Assembly: GCA_020736575.1 (NCBI GenBank)
Contig: JAGPYM010000051.1
Location: forward strand, 112,470-176,469
DNA from: Thelonectria olida
Taxonomy: Eukaryota > Ascomycota > Sordariomycetes > Hypocreales > Nectriaceae
Direction of reading: 5' to 3'
DNA: 64,000 nt
Shown here: positions 34,801-44,539 of the stretch, piece after piece
Position numbering within the stretch: the first letter of the stretch is position 1
Layout: each line of letters opens with the position of its first letter
Made by a program: the position numbers and the translations under genes
The notes under the pieces: model-generated
Database searches by the model: none
Seen by the model: the letters and a program-made list of their open reading frames with translations, nothing else
Told to the model about the DNA's origin: nothing

Positions 34801-36759
34801 GTAATTCTTCATCAAGCATCACCGCGTCCTCAGACAATAATACGACCAGGATCACCCAGAAAGAAAAGGATAACGGACGCTTCAGTGCTCCAGAACCTCA
34901 GAACAACTTCTGGAAGGAGTATCAAATTGTCACAGAGAGGCCAAGATGCAATCGAAACATTCAAACCACGCCTTACTCGGCACCAAATCCACAAGCGAGC
35001 GCGAAGACACGCTCATGCTTTACGATTGGAACGCGCTAAGCTGGGACAGCAACTCGCCCACGCTTTCGCATCAGCACGTTCAATACGAATTCAAAGAAAG
35101 GACTTGCCTCCACCTCCTGACTTTTGGCATCAACTGACACGGCATCCTGAGAGAGAAGGTTTCAAACGAGCCTCAGACGCCGAGATCATGTCACTCAAGG
35201 AGAAAGGAACATTCGAGCTAGTCGATTACCCCGAAGGCAAACAAGTTCTACCACTCAAATGGGTCTTCACGTATAAACTAGACGATGCAGGTTATCTCAT
35301 TCGTCACAAAGCCCGCATTTGCGTCAGAGGTGATCTTCAAGACCATACTAGCGAAGATATCTACGCAGCAACCGGCGCTTATCGAAGCTTTCGGATCCTG
35401 ATGGCTCTCGTCTGTGCGTTCGGGCTGATATGTCATCAAATTGACTTCAAGAATGCCTTCATCAACGCTGACATGGACGAGGAGGTCTACACCACATGCC
35501 CACCGGGATATGGTCAATCAGGAAAGGTTTGGAGACTGCTCAAAGCGCTCTACGGTCTGCGTAAGTCACCAAAGCTCTGGCTCGGCGAGCTTGTCTCGTT
35601 TCTTCAAACTCTGGGATTCGAACATTGCCCAGATGAACCCTGTATCCTCATCAACAATGAGACCCACCTCATTCTATTTCTTTACGTGGATGATCTTCTC
35701 ATCATCGCACAACCTGAATACCTTCAACAAATCGATGAATTCAAAGCAGCAGTACACAGCAAATACGGGATCAAGGATTTGGGCGAAGCAATCTCCTTCC
35801 TCAACATCAGAATCCTTCGAGATATCAAAGCCAAGAAGCTCTGGATCTGCCAGGACGGATACATCGACAAACTCTGTGTCAAGTTCGGGATTGATCAATC
35901 AATGAGAACGGCAACTCCTCTCATTTCATCATACCGTCCCCAATCTTTCGAAGGACAGGCCACTATTCAACAGATATCAGAGATGCAAGAGAAGGTAGGA
36001 TCAATTCTGTATGCAGCAGTGGTATCAAGACCAGATGTCTCCTTTGCAGCCAGCCAGTTAAGCCAGTTCGCCATGAACCCTTCACCTGAGCACCTGCGGT
36101 ATGCAAACCGAGTTCTCTCATATCTCCAGACCACACAGTACTATGCCATCGAGTTCTCAGGCTCTGTGGATAAGGCTACAGAGGTAGAGACAGGCGATGA
36201 TGAAGTACTACAGCAGTCAAGCGACGCATCGTTCGCGGATGATCCAGAGACTCGAAAATCCACCCAGGGCTACCTCATGAAGTTGTTTAGCGGGGCAATC
36301 ATGTGGCAGTCTTCGAAGCAGAAGACTGTAACCACGTCAACAACTGAAGCAGAGCTCTTATCGCTATCTCATACAGCGAGGGAGACAATAGCTCTATACC
36401 GACTGTTCGAACAGATACAGTTCGATCCTGAACACCAACCACGCATCCTCTGTGACAATCAACAAACAGTGGGACTGATCCAGAAAGAGAGACCACAACT
36501 GACATCGAAGTTGAGACACGTCGACATCCACAATTTTTGGCTAAGACAGATCCATCGAGACGGCAAAATCACAGTTCAATGGGTTCCAACAGCAGACATG
36601 CCTGCAGATGGCTTCACAAAACCTCTTTCAGCAGAAAAGCATTCTCACTTCGTAAAGCAATTGGGTCTGGTTGATATCTCATCGCGGACTGATCCAGAAT
36701 ACGCTTCAGGAGAGAATATTGGTCAAGATGATATGCAGATCTCATCTGATACAGACTGA
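31828..36759 (+). CDS. Copia gag-pol polyprotein, intact
   Basis: One frame of 1643 residues; gag and pol are fused without frameshift, as is common in Ty1/copia. Gag covers about residues 1-330, with an acidic linker (SEEEENDEDDD) and a Cys/His motif CVCGMSHKYTACYY near 345. The protease motif is LDNCADTHVCND (about 460). The pre-integrase zinc motif is WHARLGHIRKEAL with CPECQLGQ (607-660). The integrase acidic triad lies in IHLDLIDM, YIQSDGEKG and DTPDQNGPAERSGG. Reverse transcriptase has NAFINADMDEEVY and YVDDLLII (about 1287). RNase H has SSDASFADDPETRKS and TTSTTEAELLSLS (about 1463-1520). All catalytic residues are present, so the element is probably competent. Start ATG 31828 lies 373 bp after the LTR. 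Confidence 0.96.
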   Translation: MSIKDHNLTLLNSREDWTNWINSIEDLAVRNDVWSYCDPEGIENLVFTATKPSDSASRDTIQKYHSLQAIYDSEKKKYDKVSDRIDLTVCQEFKQHYLGIHDVRGKLIALADSIQPTAKDQKQNVRTEFEKLKKGLGNTSLDKWLSRWPALVNNAKRYKIENLSESQICGAFIEASREVNPPFYNYLKSKEAQVESEKNLIKEAAKTMEKISNAFLTALNEINPDHASSGSVTVASSTDSEEEENDEDDDVTVVQKAQNTVNRALKTFRKLSPTLSEKKITIGFCIKQFRTMAPPKETAIRGRAAHATLQGRKHSNDPDSQNEGDQPQQKRQRTEHSSSNTGFRDCVCGMSHKYTACYYLNPSSAPEGWTPVVQIQSKIITAVKGSKRLRANIERNLKRSNIDLPKFWPSDTTKNQPKNPAEDETSNTATFPSKSRAAFVTSRSAFSTTAEDEYGDCFRLDNCADTHVCNDLSRFTNYKPLDDEIIEFGDSGTHIAGIGNVTVHVDTPSGSGLIQLENVAHVPGFHWNLINTHSLEQQGLYFNTRTCWMEYSDGSNAFKATKHGAFRVVEPHIKDAVFKAESHEEAAQSFAMAIKSRTPRVATASMDTWHARLGHIRKEALEHVPQAVEGVALGSRDFERKSELCPECQLGQSHRQISRVPTWRGTYPFEKIHLDLIDMEEAFNADSWLAHFYCDYSAYHVSFNLPNKNQDELLSIKQEFLAITNDNWGFTTRYIQSDGEKGLGKKWKNFIAMKGITFNPSPPDTPDQNGPAERSGGVIMTIARKLRIQGNLPQKLWPYIVAHATRLLNRIPVQRKQWRTPFEMVHGRKPNLSNLKIIGSFAYVLIKNKKARPARAKLQENALMGWLVGLDATNIYKVWVPHLDRVIVSRDVQVDEKVMYDPQLATTLPESGQTLAITINEVDLDEEGIKPLPVMENAATSVHVSIQPEAELPPPGLLLTPQISPERATAEEIQVEPPVDEPPALPRPTSPVILHQASPRPQTIIRPGSPRKKRITDASVLQNLRTTSGRSIKLSQRGQDAIETFKPRLTRHQIHKRARRHAHALRLERAKLGQQLAHAFASARSIRIQRKDLPPPPDFWHQLTRHPEREGFKRASDAEIMSLKEKGTFELVDYPEGKQVLPLKWVFTYKLDDAGYLIRHKARICVRGDLQDHTSEDIYAATGAYRSFRILMALVCAFGLICHQIDFKNAFINADMDEEVYTTCPPGYGQSGKVWRLLKALYGLRKSPKLWLGELVSFLQTLGFEHCPDEPCILINNETHLILFLYVDDLLIIAQPEYLQQIDEFKAAVHSKYGIKDLGEAISFLNIRILRDIKAKKLWICQDGYIDKLCVKFGIDQSMRTATPLISSYRPQSFEGQATIQQISEMQEKVGSILYAAVVSRPDVSFAASQLSQFAMNPSPEHLRYANRVLSYLQTTQYYAIEFSGSVDKATEVETGDDEVLQQSSDASFADDPETRKSTQGYLMKLFSGAIMWQSSKQKTVTTSTTEAELLSLSHTARETIALYRLFEQIQFDPEHQPRILCDNQQTVGLIQKERPQLTSKLRHVDIHNFWLRQIHRDGKITVQWVPTADMPADGFTKPLSAEKHSHFVKQLGLVDISSRTDPEYASGENIGQDDMQISSDTD

Positions 36760-36773
36760 AATCTGGGGGGGTG

Positions 36774-36953
36774 TGTCGCAGGATAGGCATGATCTCAACC
36801 AGCCTCAGGAAACAACAGCACTTAGTAATCAACCTGTGTGCTTCAAGTAAAACCTGTGGGCTAGAGTACCCCGCACTTTAGACAACAATCAATCAACACA
36901 TTGCTGCTGCTCATCATATCTACTTTAACCCTTTAAGCACGCTCAGTGCGACA
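36774..36953 (+). repeat. 3' LTR of copia element 1
   Basis: 180 bp, starting straight after the purine tract and followed by the GGTTC target duplication. Confidence 0.95.
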
Positions 36954-37480
36954 GGTTCTTCCCCTCCTGCAACTGCCTCATGGGAGTCAATTGCTCGCCT
37001 CTGCAAGTAGCTCGTCATCTCTCACGCAGTCAAGACTCGATTCTTCCCTCCCACCTTCCCTCTGTATATAGAACCACTGCAATATACAGACACTTGCCTC
37101 CCTACAGGGGAGCGCGGACGGGGCTCTCTCTGACGCTACGGTTTAACGCGTTTACGCATAAGACCACAGCGACAGGTGACCCGTTACGGCCAAACCACAT
37201 ACACTCTGTCCCTCTTGACTGCGCGAGGTCACCAATAAAGGGGACAAAAATGACTTTCTTCTACCTATTGACCCAAGGACCAAAAGTGGAAGCACACATC
37301 ATATGGTCCAGAAATGACCATGATCAAATTTGCATGTTCTGCAGCCAGGGCACCAGGCTGAAACTTCTTTTCCTTAAAATCTCCGATCCTCATACATAGC
37401 TGTCTCTCCCTACTGCCTCCGAGTGACGATGCATTTGTTCCTTCTCCCCTTTGCTTCGCCCTCCGTCCGAAGAAGCCGCC

Positions 37481-38351
37481 ATGATTAGACAGCAGGCTGA
37501 GAAGAGACCGCATCCTACGATCCAAGGGACGATTCGGAAGAGAGAGTTGGCTCGGAAGAGAGAGGCGATCCAGAAGAAGAGGGAGGCGATCCAGGCCGAA
37601 CTGGCTTCCCAACCGAGCTTCCAGCGTGCTGGCCTTGACTTTCAGCATGCTCAGCATGCACAGTATGCACAGCAGTCACAGCAGATGCCGCTGTCGATGG
37701 CAAACTCCGTGCCCCAGGTTCCGCAAATCTCTCCCGACGAGTACGACCTGGCTGGGATCAGCATAAACGAGCTGATGTAATTCCAGCACCATATCCTCCG
37801 TCGCCTTTCTGACTTGATTTAGGCCTACCGACGAAGACGACGAAGCAGAGAACGAGGAGACAAAGCAGAACATCGAGACGATAATGCTGTTGCTTGAATC
37901 CATGGGCAAGAAGCTAGACATGTGGGTGCTGTCGGCCGAGCCACGAGGGAACACTGATGACAGGTAGAACATCTGGCAGGGCGCTTCAAATTTCGGCCAA
38001 GGAGGTAACCAAGTTCGTCGCATCTACCCTGAAGAGAGCGGAAACAACTGCTGACTGCGACAACAGCTCACAAATCAGAGACCAAAGGTGAGTCGTCACA
38101 CCGGTGATGACGCCTACGCTACTTTTCTGACAGCATTACCTGCATAGACTCTCCAATCTTGAGAAGACGTAAGCCTATACTGGCTAGCAATAAAAAGCAG
38201 GAGCTCACATCCCACCAGATGCATCGCGAAGTTCAGCGAGGTGGGAGCAGCCGTGAAGGAAATAGGAACAAGTGTGAAAGAGATTAGTGGCACGTTTGGT
38301 TCAACCGGGGACCAACTCTTGTTCGACCCGACGACACTGTCGAGTTCATGA
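37481..38351 (+). CDS. Unidentified 222-residue protein, five exons with a 21-nt microexon (gene A)
   Basis: ATG 37481 sits in a strong context (GCCGCCATG). Exons 37481-37776, 37823-37921, 37968-38087, 38148-38168 and 38219-38351 join over introns of 46, 46, 60 and 50 bp into 669 nt, 222 residues. Every junction falls in phase 2, and exon 4 is only 21 nt (residues LSNLEKT). The N-terminus is basic and helical (RKRELARKREAIQKKREAIQ), then Gln-rich with AQHAQYAQQSQQ. An acidic patch TDEDDEAENEETKQN leads to a leucine-rich helix. The C-terminus has a heptad-like repeat (VGAAVKEIGTSVKEISGTF). No known domain is seen. A soluble coiled-coil protein is likely, function unknown. The gene at 43079 has the same exon pattern and a similar downstream sequence. 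Confidence 0.6.
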
Positions 38352-39142
38352 GTCGACTTTCGCACTGGGACGGAAAGCGAGCCTTGGGGGGGCGGCTAAG
38401 ACCAGCGAGGTCGACCCAGCAATGTACATATACTTGATGCGTACGATGAGCACCGCGATCAGTTTGATTTGCAATGTGAATACTACTAGTAGACACGTCC
38501 ACACAGTCACTGTTTCTTTGTGAGCATGCATATGCCGTAAAGTGCAGCTTGCACGAGGAACGATCAGCTTGCTATCGTCGCGAGCTCGTCAGTAGCGGAT
38601 CAAGGGTAGCGAGGCCAACTGATAAGCCGTTACTGGCTGTGGTTTAGGTAGTCGTCCGATGGTACTGCACATGCGACATAGCGCGAGGTACGAAGTACGA
38701 AGGAGCAAACATTCATATTTAACGTTGCGAACTTCTACGGCAGACACGTCGGTCTAGGACTGGCCGAGTTTGATGATTTCTTCCGTCACGTATGAGTCGG
38801 GAACCCGCACCTTGTGTACTGTACCGTACTGTATTGGACATCGAAACGCTTGCTAATACGGAGATGTATGTACTGCACTATGTGGTTATTTCGTCCAAAA
38901 TACCAAGATTCGCATCCATTTCCCGCCAACCACTTTCAGGGGCGAGCATCAGCTTGTTAGTTTCACCCGCGGTGCTCATCCTGCGCAGAATACAGGGAAG
39001 GCCGATCCATGTTGATCGCTACCCTGTAGGCGTGCGCACGATGGCTACCGGGGCTACCTACACCGGACACCACGAGAAGGTCAGCTGATTCAGTCCTACT
39101 GCTATTTGAAGCAGCATCCAATGTGCTCACTGGAGGTAGGGA
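38352..39142. other. No gene recognised
   Basis: Contains TGTACTGTACCGTACTGTAT at 38815-38834, a member of the recurrent motif. Short frames only. Confidence 0.4.
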
Positions 39143-39955
39143 AGCATCTGAACGGTATTGGCCATCGTCCAGGCATTGCAAAGCAGCATCACAGAGTGGC
39201 ATCTGAACGGCATTATCCATCGTCAGGCATTGCATAGCAGCATCACAAAGTGGCATCGCATAGCGGCATCACAAAGTGGCATCTGAACGGTATTGGCATC
39301 GTCCAGGCATTGCAGAGCAGCATCACAGAGTGGCATCTGAACGGCATTATCCATCGTCAGGCATTGCATAGCAGCATCACAGAGTGGCATCTGAACGGCA
39401 TTATCCATCGTCAGGCATTGCATAGCAGCATCACAGAGTGGCATCTGAACGGCATTGAACATCGTCCAGGCATTGCATAGCAGCATCACAGAGTGGCATC
39501 TGAACGGCATTATCCATCGTCAGGCATTGCATAGCAGCATCACAGAGTGGCATCTGAACGGCATTGAACATCGTCCAGGCATTGCATAGCAGCATCACAG
39601 AGTGGCATCTGAACGGCATTGAACATCGTCCAGGCATTGCATAGCAGCATCACAGAGTGGCATCTGAACGGCATTATCCATCGTCAGGCATTGCATAGCA
39701 GCATCACAGAGTGGCATCTGAACGGCATTGAACATCGTCCAGGCATTGCATAGCAGCATCACAGAGTGGCATCTGAACGGCATTGAACATCGTCCAGGCA
39801 TTGCATAGCAGCATCACAGAGTGGCATCGCATAGCGGCATCACAGAGTGGCATCTGAACGGCATTGAACATCGTCCAGGCATTGCAGAGCAGCATCACAG
39901 AGTGGTAGTACAAAGTGGCATCTGAATGGTATTGACATCATCCAGGCATCGCAGA
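39143..39955. repeat. 54/55-bp minisatellite, about 14 units
   Basis: Direct tandem repeats with the core GAGTGGCATCTGAACGGCAT, then either TATCCATCGTCAGG (54-bp unit) or TGAACATCGTCCAGG (55-bp unit), then CATTGCATAGCAGCATCACA. The two unit types alternate irregularly, and two short partial units (GTGGCATCGCATAGCGGCATC, minus one base, near 39251 and 39825) interrupt the array. There are no unique spacers, so it is not a CRISPR. Minus-strand frames through it give Met/Cys-rich text with an 18-residue period wherever 54-bp units adjoin, but the 55-bp units shift the frame, so it is unlikely to be coding. Confidence 0.92.
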
Positions 39956-40419
39956 AATGCGGAAACGCTGGCAGGAGACATATAGCTCCACGTCACAGCT
40001 ATGAGGTTGGAAGTCCCTGACCTGGAAGAAGAGAGAAAGCCGGTCAGACAGCTGCTGCGCGCGAGGGTTTTATATCCGCAAAAAGCTATGACGTTTTTCT
40101 CCCACGTTGGCCGTCTCCCTCCCATCAGGTGGGGCTGGATCGCTGAGGAAAAGATTGAATAATCGTACGTAAAACCTCCCATCTAGCCCCCACTCTGGAT
40201 CTCTAATGACTTACCGTGGCGGGCCGCTCGACGGCAACTTATGGACACTCGCCTATCGGAGGGGTGTCGATCCAGTTGTGGACGAACTGGCGTCCCGTTT
40301 TGACCTCACAACCACATGTAGCTGTATGTATAAACCTGCAGTTGTGCCCAAATATGGGTCATTCTACGGCTGGAACAGGTTGACGACCACGTCGAGCGTC
40401 GTCTGGACAAGACCTCCCA
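39956..40419. other. Spacer before the MADS-like gene
   Basis: Promoter region for the gene at 40420. No separate gene recognised; a frame starting at 40206 overlaps the MADS-like exon in another phase and is taken as a shadow. Confidence 0.35.
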
Positions 40420-41251
40420 ATGGGTGCCGTACAGCAGAACGAAGAGGCGAGGCGGAAGGCGAAAGTGCGCAAGAGCGGCCCCAGTCTTCTGAGCAAGACA
40501 CAGCAGCTGGGCAAGCTGGGAAACGTCTTTGCGCTGTGCGTGTACTGGGACCCGACCAAATGCCGCTACGCGTACGCCATGCATATTCCGAAGAACGGGC
40601 GCATCCCGAAAATGGACAGCATCGTGAGATGGATCACCCGCAGGCAACGCATGCATAGTTGAGCCACGCTAACTGCCCATGCAGGCCAACCGACTCATCT
40701 CCGCTCGACCTTCGCAGCGAGAGAGACGAATGACACGGAGCGTCCGCAAAGATGCGGCGCCCAAGCAACCTGCAACAGATAAGATCGCAGTCGAGGTGGA
40801 TGGCGATCAGGTGGTTGGATTCATCTCCCAGGACGATGATGAGATAAGCATGGCGGCTCTGGAACCACGCGCGACCCACACTTCCCCCGAAAGCCAGCCG
40901 GACCGCGGTCTTCGATCCGCGGGGGGGCAATCGCAATCGCCGCTGTCGTCCGCTGCGAGCCTGCACGGCCCCGCAGCGGAAGATGACGCCGATGCGAGCG
41001 GAGAAGAGGCTGAACCGTCACCCGACGGCATCAACGCGAGCCCGGATGTCCAACCTGATTCAGGGCCCGACTGTTCCGAAGGAGTCGAGAATGCGCCGGC
41101 CGAGCGGCGAGCTTGGTTTCCGGGCAAAGCCTGGCGCGACCAGGCACGGCGTTTGTTGCGTTTGCTGGATGAGGCGCAAATGGTCTATGCAAGAGATCAG
41201 CAACCACAAAGGCCACGGCCACGGCCTTCGATAATGGACATTATTAATTGA
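40420..41251 (+). CDS. MADS-like protein, two exons
   Basis: Exon 1 40420-40623 and exon 2 40685-41251 join over a 61-bp intron (GTGAGA...CATGCAG) into 771 nt, 256 residues. The N-terminal 68 residues resemble a divergent MADS (SRF-type) DNA-binding domain: a basic start (RRKAKVRKSG), a helix LLSKTQQLGKLGNVFALCVY that parallels the KKAxELxxLCxxxVALxI core, and an aromatic strand pair (RYAYAMH). The rest is disordered, acidic and Ser/Pro-rich, with a C-terminal WFPGKAWRDQARRLLRLLDE helix. If the domain assignment holds, it would be a nuclear DNA-binding regulator. The basic recognition helix is shorter than in classical MADS proteins. GTACAGT repeats lie directly downstream (41271-41299). Confidence 0.55.
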
Positions 41252-41270
41252 AAGGGCAATGCCGTCTTCT

Positions 41271-41299
41271 ACTGTACAGTACAGTACAGTACAGTACTG
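41271..41299. repeat. Densest GTACAGT repeat
   Basis: ACTGTACAGT followed by several overlapping ACAGT/GTAC units up to CAGTACTGG. It is a simple alternating palindromic repeat and the longest example of the motif that recurs between genes in this half of the window. Confidence 0.8.
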
Positions 41300-41635
41300 G
41301 CATCTTCGTTTTCGTTCCCTATTCTTCCTGCGCATGCCTGACCACCGTTGACCAGTGTCCTGTTGCGGGAGATGCGCCCGGCGATGCTGGGAAAGATGTC
41401 GCGGTCCGAGAAGGGCTCTTCAGCAACGTCGAGAAATGATGAAGCGATATTTTGACACTCGTCCAGTTCCGGTCGTCTACTGCGCATCGTGTCTGAAACC
41501 GTAGCACAGCAGCCACATGCTCTCCTCGACCTGCATATAAGACCAAGCAGGCGTTTGCTGTATATGTACGTACTATATGACAAGATGAAAACCCATCCTA
41601 CTCAGGGTCCAAGTTGCAGGAATACACGCGACAAC

Positions 41636-42034
41636 ATGTCTGCGGAATCGGATGTGTCGCAGCCTTTCGACGAGGCTGGTCTCTCACTCGCATCTTTGTA
41701 CCCGGAGCTGTCGGAGTCTGGTGCCGAGTCTGGCTCCCAAAAAGCTACCGCCACTACGCAAACCGAGGAAGACACTTGTTCGCAAGAATGGGAGATTGAC
41801 CAGATACTCGACGAGACGTTTGTCGACGGCACGAGACACTACCTTGTGAGCTGGACGCCTAGTCTGGTGGCGGCGCACGATGCGCAGAACGCGAGGGAAC
41901 TGATCGCAGAATGGGAACTGCTGAGGGCTGTCAGAAAGGAATACCCGAAGAAGCGAATGAGCTTGAGGTCGGGGATCAGGAAACGCGTGGCACCAGCCAG
42001 AGTGCGAGCATCACCGAGCCGAACCGAGTGGTAG
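41636..42034 (+). CDS. Small chromodomain-like protein
   Basis: 132 residues from ATG 41636; an upstream in-frame ATG at 41585 would add 17 residues. After a Ser/Glu-rich start, residues about 47-92 read QEWEIDQILDETFVDGTRHY followed by LVSWTPSLVAAHDA and ARELIAEWELL. This follows the chromodomain layout: E-W/Y-E-V-E-x-I-L start, three strands with Y-L-V-x-W, then a C-terminal helix ending in I-x-E-W/F. Two of the usual aromatic-cage positions are aromatic (Trp in EWEI, Trp in VSW); the third is unclear. It would be expected to bind methylated histone tails or to be a remnant of a chromoviral integrase tail, but no integrase sequence is nearby. The tail is basic (RSGIRKRVAPARVRASP). Confidence 0.55.
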   Translation: MSAESDVSQPFDEAGLSLASLYPELSESGAESGSQKATATTQTEEDTCSQEWEIDQILDETFVDGTRHYLVSWTPSLVAAHDAQNARELIAEWELLRAVRKEYPKKRMSLRSGIRKRVAPARVRASPSRTEW

Positions 42035-43078
42035 CAAGATTCTTCTTAACCTATACATAGAACTTCCCTTCCTTTCCTTTACAGTATAGTACATACAATA
42101 CACATCATTCCACGTCAATACACACATCGTTCCAAGATAGTCAACGATCTCTTCTCGGGAGCATTGCAGATAGTGAGCGTGTTTTGGGTGAGATTCGATT
42201 GTGCTACCTCAAGCTTTGCCCCCATCAAGGCGTGTCCATCTCAGACTCAGCAGGGCCGCGCAAGAACGCTCAGCGGCAACTGATGGTCGCTCAACCGCGG
42301 GCGCGGGCTATGCGCAGTCGGAAAGCACATGCGCCAGCACTTGGACCCCGTGTCGCATATCAGCCTGCCGCACACACGGCATAGCCCACCGGATTTTTTT
42401 CCGGAACTCCACTTGCAATTTCCGTTCCACACGGATTTCGTCTTCTATATAAGACAGCAACGTCATTCTCTTTTGTATAGTACAGTTGCTCTTGAGATAA
42501 TTCTCATCAATTGACTGATGCCATCAATGATCCCTGTGGAACCAGTTGTCTGACACCCCGCCGGCGCCTCCAAACCTTCCATCGCGCTGGAGAGGGACGA
42601 AGCGAGGAAACGCAGAAGAGAGCCTGGGCAGGACAATGCTGTGAAGGTGGCCAGCCAACCCACACATGCATGCAATCCAGATACAGTAAAATGGTCCATT
42701 ACCAGATCCTCCCCCGTGCCCCCATGCCTCCATGCACACACCCCCCAATTCCCCATCCCCGTCCACACCCCGGCAAAGGAGCATTTCTCACGGAGCCATT
42801 TCTTGACATCCATTTCGTCAGGCAGGTCAAACTGAACAAGGTGGATAGGTACAGTAGGACGGCATGCAGTGCCCTGCTCCATTAGTCACAAATAGTCCTC
42901 TTCAGGCACCCCACCGTAAACTACGTCGTGGCCACCCGTCCAGAATTGGCTCATTGCTCAGGTTCGGAAGCGATTCCTGCTGGCTCATCTGCTTGCGATT
43001 GATCAAATACAGCCCGTCCGGTTCAGAACCAGGCGAAGCCGACTCGCCATTCGATCAGGTTGCAGAGCAAACTCGAGA
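42035..43078. other. Possible upstream exons of the following gene; nothing firm
   Basis: Has single ACAGTA-type words (42078-42095, 42476-42488, 42683, 42850) and frames up to 139 codons. None could be joined confidently to the gene at 43079. Confidence 0.3.
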
Positions 43079-43733
43079 ATGGAAGACCTACAGACGCGGT
43101 CACCGCGGGCCACCAGGGCCACCGGGGCCAATTGGGCTACTACCGCGACCACATCTGCGCGTCGACCATCGGCAACCGATCGGGCCGAGCCAAAGTCCAG
43201 GCTCGGCATTGTGAGAGAGACCAGGACTCTCCTGAAGAGGGCCGCACAGCTGAACGGGCAACTAGACATGTAAGTTGAGCTGGTGAGAGGGCGCTATAGG
43301 TGGGCAGCCTGTTGATTGGCGTGGGCGGCAGACTCCTTGGTCGTCTCAACGAATCCACAGCAAAGTAAGTGACTACTGCTTGGACACCTTGGCCGAGCGT
43401 TTTCTGAGTTGGCGTCTCCGCAGGAAAGAAGAATATGAGCAAAGGTTTGTCTGCGAACCGATAACAACGTACACGCTGCCGGCGACCTTGCTGAACGGTT
43501 TCTCGCCAGAATCTCGGATTTCGTTGCACGGTAAGTCTATAGATCACGGAAAGGACAGCCGGCCCGCCCCGCAGTCGAATCATTTCGATGACTGATCAAT
43601 TGTCTCTCAAAGGTGGAACTCATCTTGTCAGCAATTCAGGGACGCTGTAGCACAATTGGTAGAAGCGTATCCGGACGACCAGTGCGCTTCTCTCGACCCG
43701 CTGTGCACAGCAGACTACGAGTATGGTCGGTAG
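43079..43733 (+). CDS. Unidentified protein with two 21-nt microexons (gene B); 5' end uncertain
   Basis: Exons ...-43269, 43308-43364, 43424-43444, 43510-43530 and 43613-43733 join in frame, with every junction in phase 2 and two consecutive exons of 21 nt (KEEYEQR, ISDFVAR). The spliced text reads LLKRAAQLNGQLDILLIGVG, GRLLGRLNESTAK, then the microexons, then WNSSCQQFRDAVAQLVEAYP and a stop after ADYEYGR. The first intron of the set would be only 38 bp, which is short, so its acceptor is uncertain. The start at 43079 is only the first Met in the frame and upstream exons are likely. The pattern and the sequence around the microexons resemble gene A (IRDQR|LSNLEKT|C versus YEQR|ISDFVAR|W). 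Function unknown; coiled coil likely. Confidence 0.5.
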
Positions 43734-44539
43734 CGAGCCCATGTCCTGCCATGCGTGGTGTGCACACATATAAGCCACGGACCCTCCCACTCGCTCTGTT
43801 TTGGCAGTAAACTGTGTACGGTCTGTTCTCGGCTAATACGAACTCTTCCGGCGAGGCAATCAATTAGTTGAGGGATACGGCGCAGCAGAGCACGCAGTCG
43901 ACAACACAGGTGTGTCACAGCATGACGCAGACAGTTTCCTGCCCCTTTCTGCACATGGTTCTGTCCAATTCTATCCTTGCACGCACTGTTTCGGCTGACG
44001 GTTTCTTTTCTCCCTGTCCAGTGGCCAGCTCCCATAGTTGGTACCCTCTCTCTCGGACTGTTCTCACGCATTATGCGACGGAGCAGGACCTCCTCAGGCT
44101 CACCGCCGTGGCCAACGAGCGGATCAGAGCCGCTACTCAGCAGACATGCTAGCCAACTTAGTCAGCTCGGCCAACTACGGAGGAAGGTGGAAAGAGCAGG
44201 CAGAGGTCGGATGATATCGATAACAAACATTATCTGATGGGGGTCATCGAGGGCCTCAATACCATCATGCAGCGCCTGCAGGCAGGGGGTTTGCTGGAGG
44301 GCGACGAATCCGAGCAGGAGATTTGAGTCAGGCACAGTACTGCCCGGTATATACAGATAAAAAAACAAACGCGCTCAGCTCTCGTACCGTACTATCAAGT
44401 GTAACCATGTCCAGTTTGGCAAATGTCCATATTCGATCCATGTGCCACCGTAGCCACAGGACCAACCAACTCTACTTCACCGGCCGGCTGGCCCGCCGCC
44501 GACGTATGAGCTGTAGGCGAGCCGTTGCGTCAATCGCAC
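43734..44539. other. Probable remnant of a further small gene
   Basis: Coding-like stretches appear at 44090-44151 (DLLRLTAVANERIRAATQQT) and 44215-44326 (DDIDNKHYLMGVIEGLNTIM, then QRLQAGGLLEGDESEQEI and TGA). They lie in different frames, and I found no splice solution that joins them, so this may be a broken gene or a gene with splicing I cannot resolve. Confidence 0.3.

Larger units (their letters stand above)
31276..36953 (+). mobile_element. Full-length Ty1/copia LTR retrotransposon
   Basis: A 180-bp LTR (TGTCGCAGG...GTGCGACA) stands at each end, with a 5-bp target duplication GGTTC (31271-31275 and 36954-36958). Right after the 5' LTR, GTTATGAGCCC is complementary to the anticodon arm of initiator Met tRNA, the half-tRNA primer used by copia-type elements. 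A G-rich purine tract (CTGGGGGGG, about 36764-36772) precedes the 3' LTR. One long gag-pol frame is intact. The LTRs differ at a single noticed position (GGCTAGG/GGATAGG), so the insertion is recent. It inserted into an older dispersed repeat. Confidence 0.96.
31231..37250. repeat. Dispersed repeat interrupted by the copia element
   Basis: Positions 31231-31275 plus 36954-37250 are matched, in reverse complement, by the last 190 bases of the window. Shared text includes GGGAGTCAATTGCTCGCCTC, GCAAGTAGCTCGTCATCTC, GACCACAGCGACAGGTGACC and CACATACACTCTGTCCCTC. The copy here has an extra 130-bp block between two ACGCA words (about 37039-37159) that the other copy lacks. The family is not identified; it may be part of an LTR. 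Confidence 0.65.

Noticed and set aside
39223..39913. Met/Cys-rich repeat protein on the minus strand
   Set aside because: The 55-bp units break the frame, and the text is just the minisatellite read as codons.
39143..39955. CRISPR-like regular repeats
   Set aside because: Units are contiguous tandem repeats with no unique spacers, in a fungal genome.
43000..43214. Collagen-like GPPGPPGP segment
   Set aside because: It occurs in a frame that does not fit the phase-2 splice chain of gene B and stops soon after.
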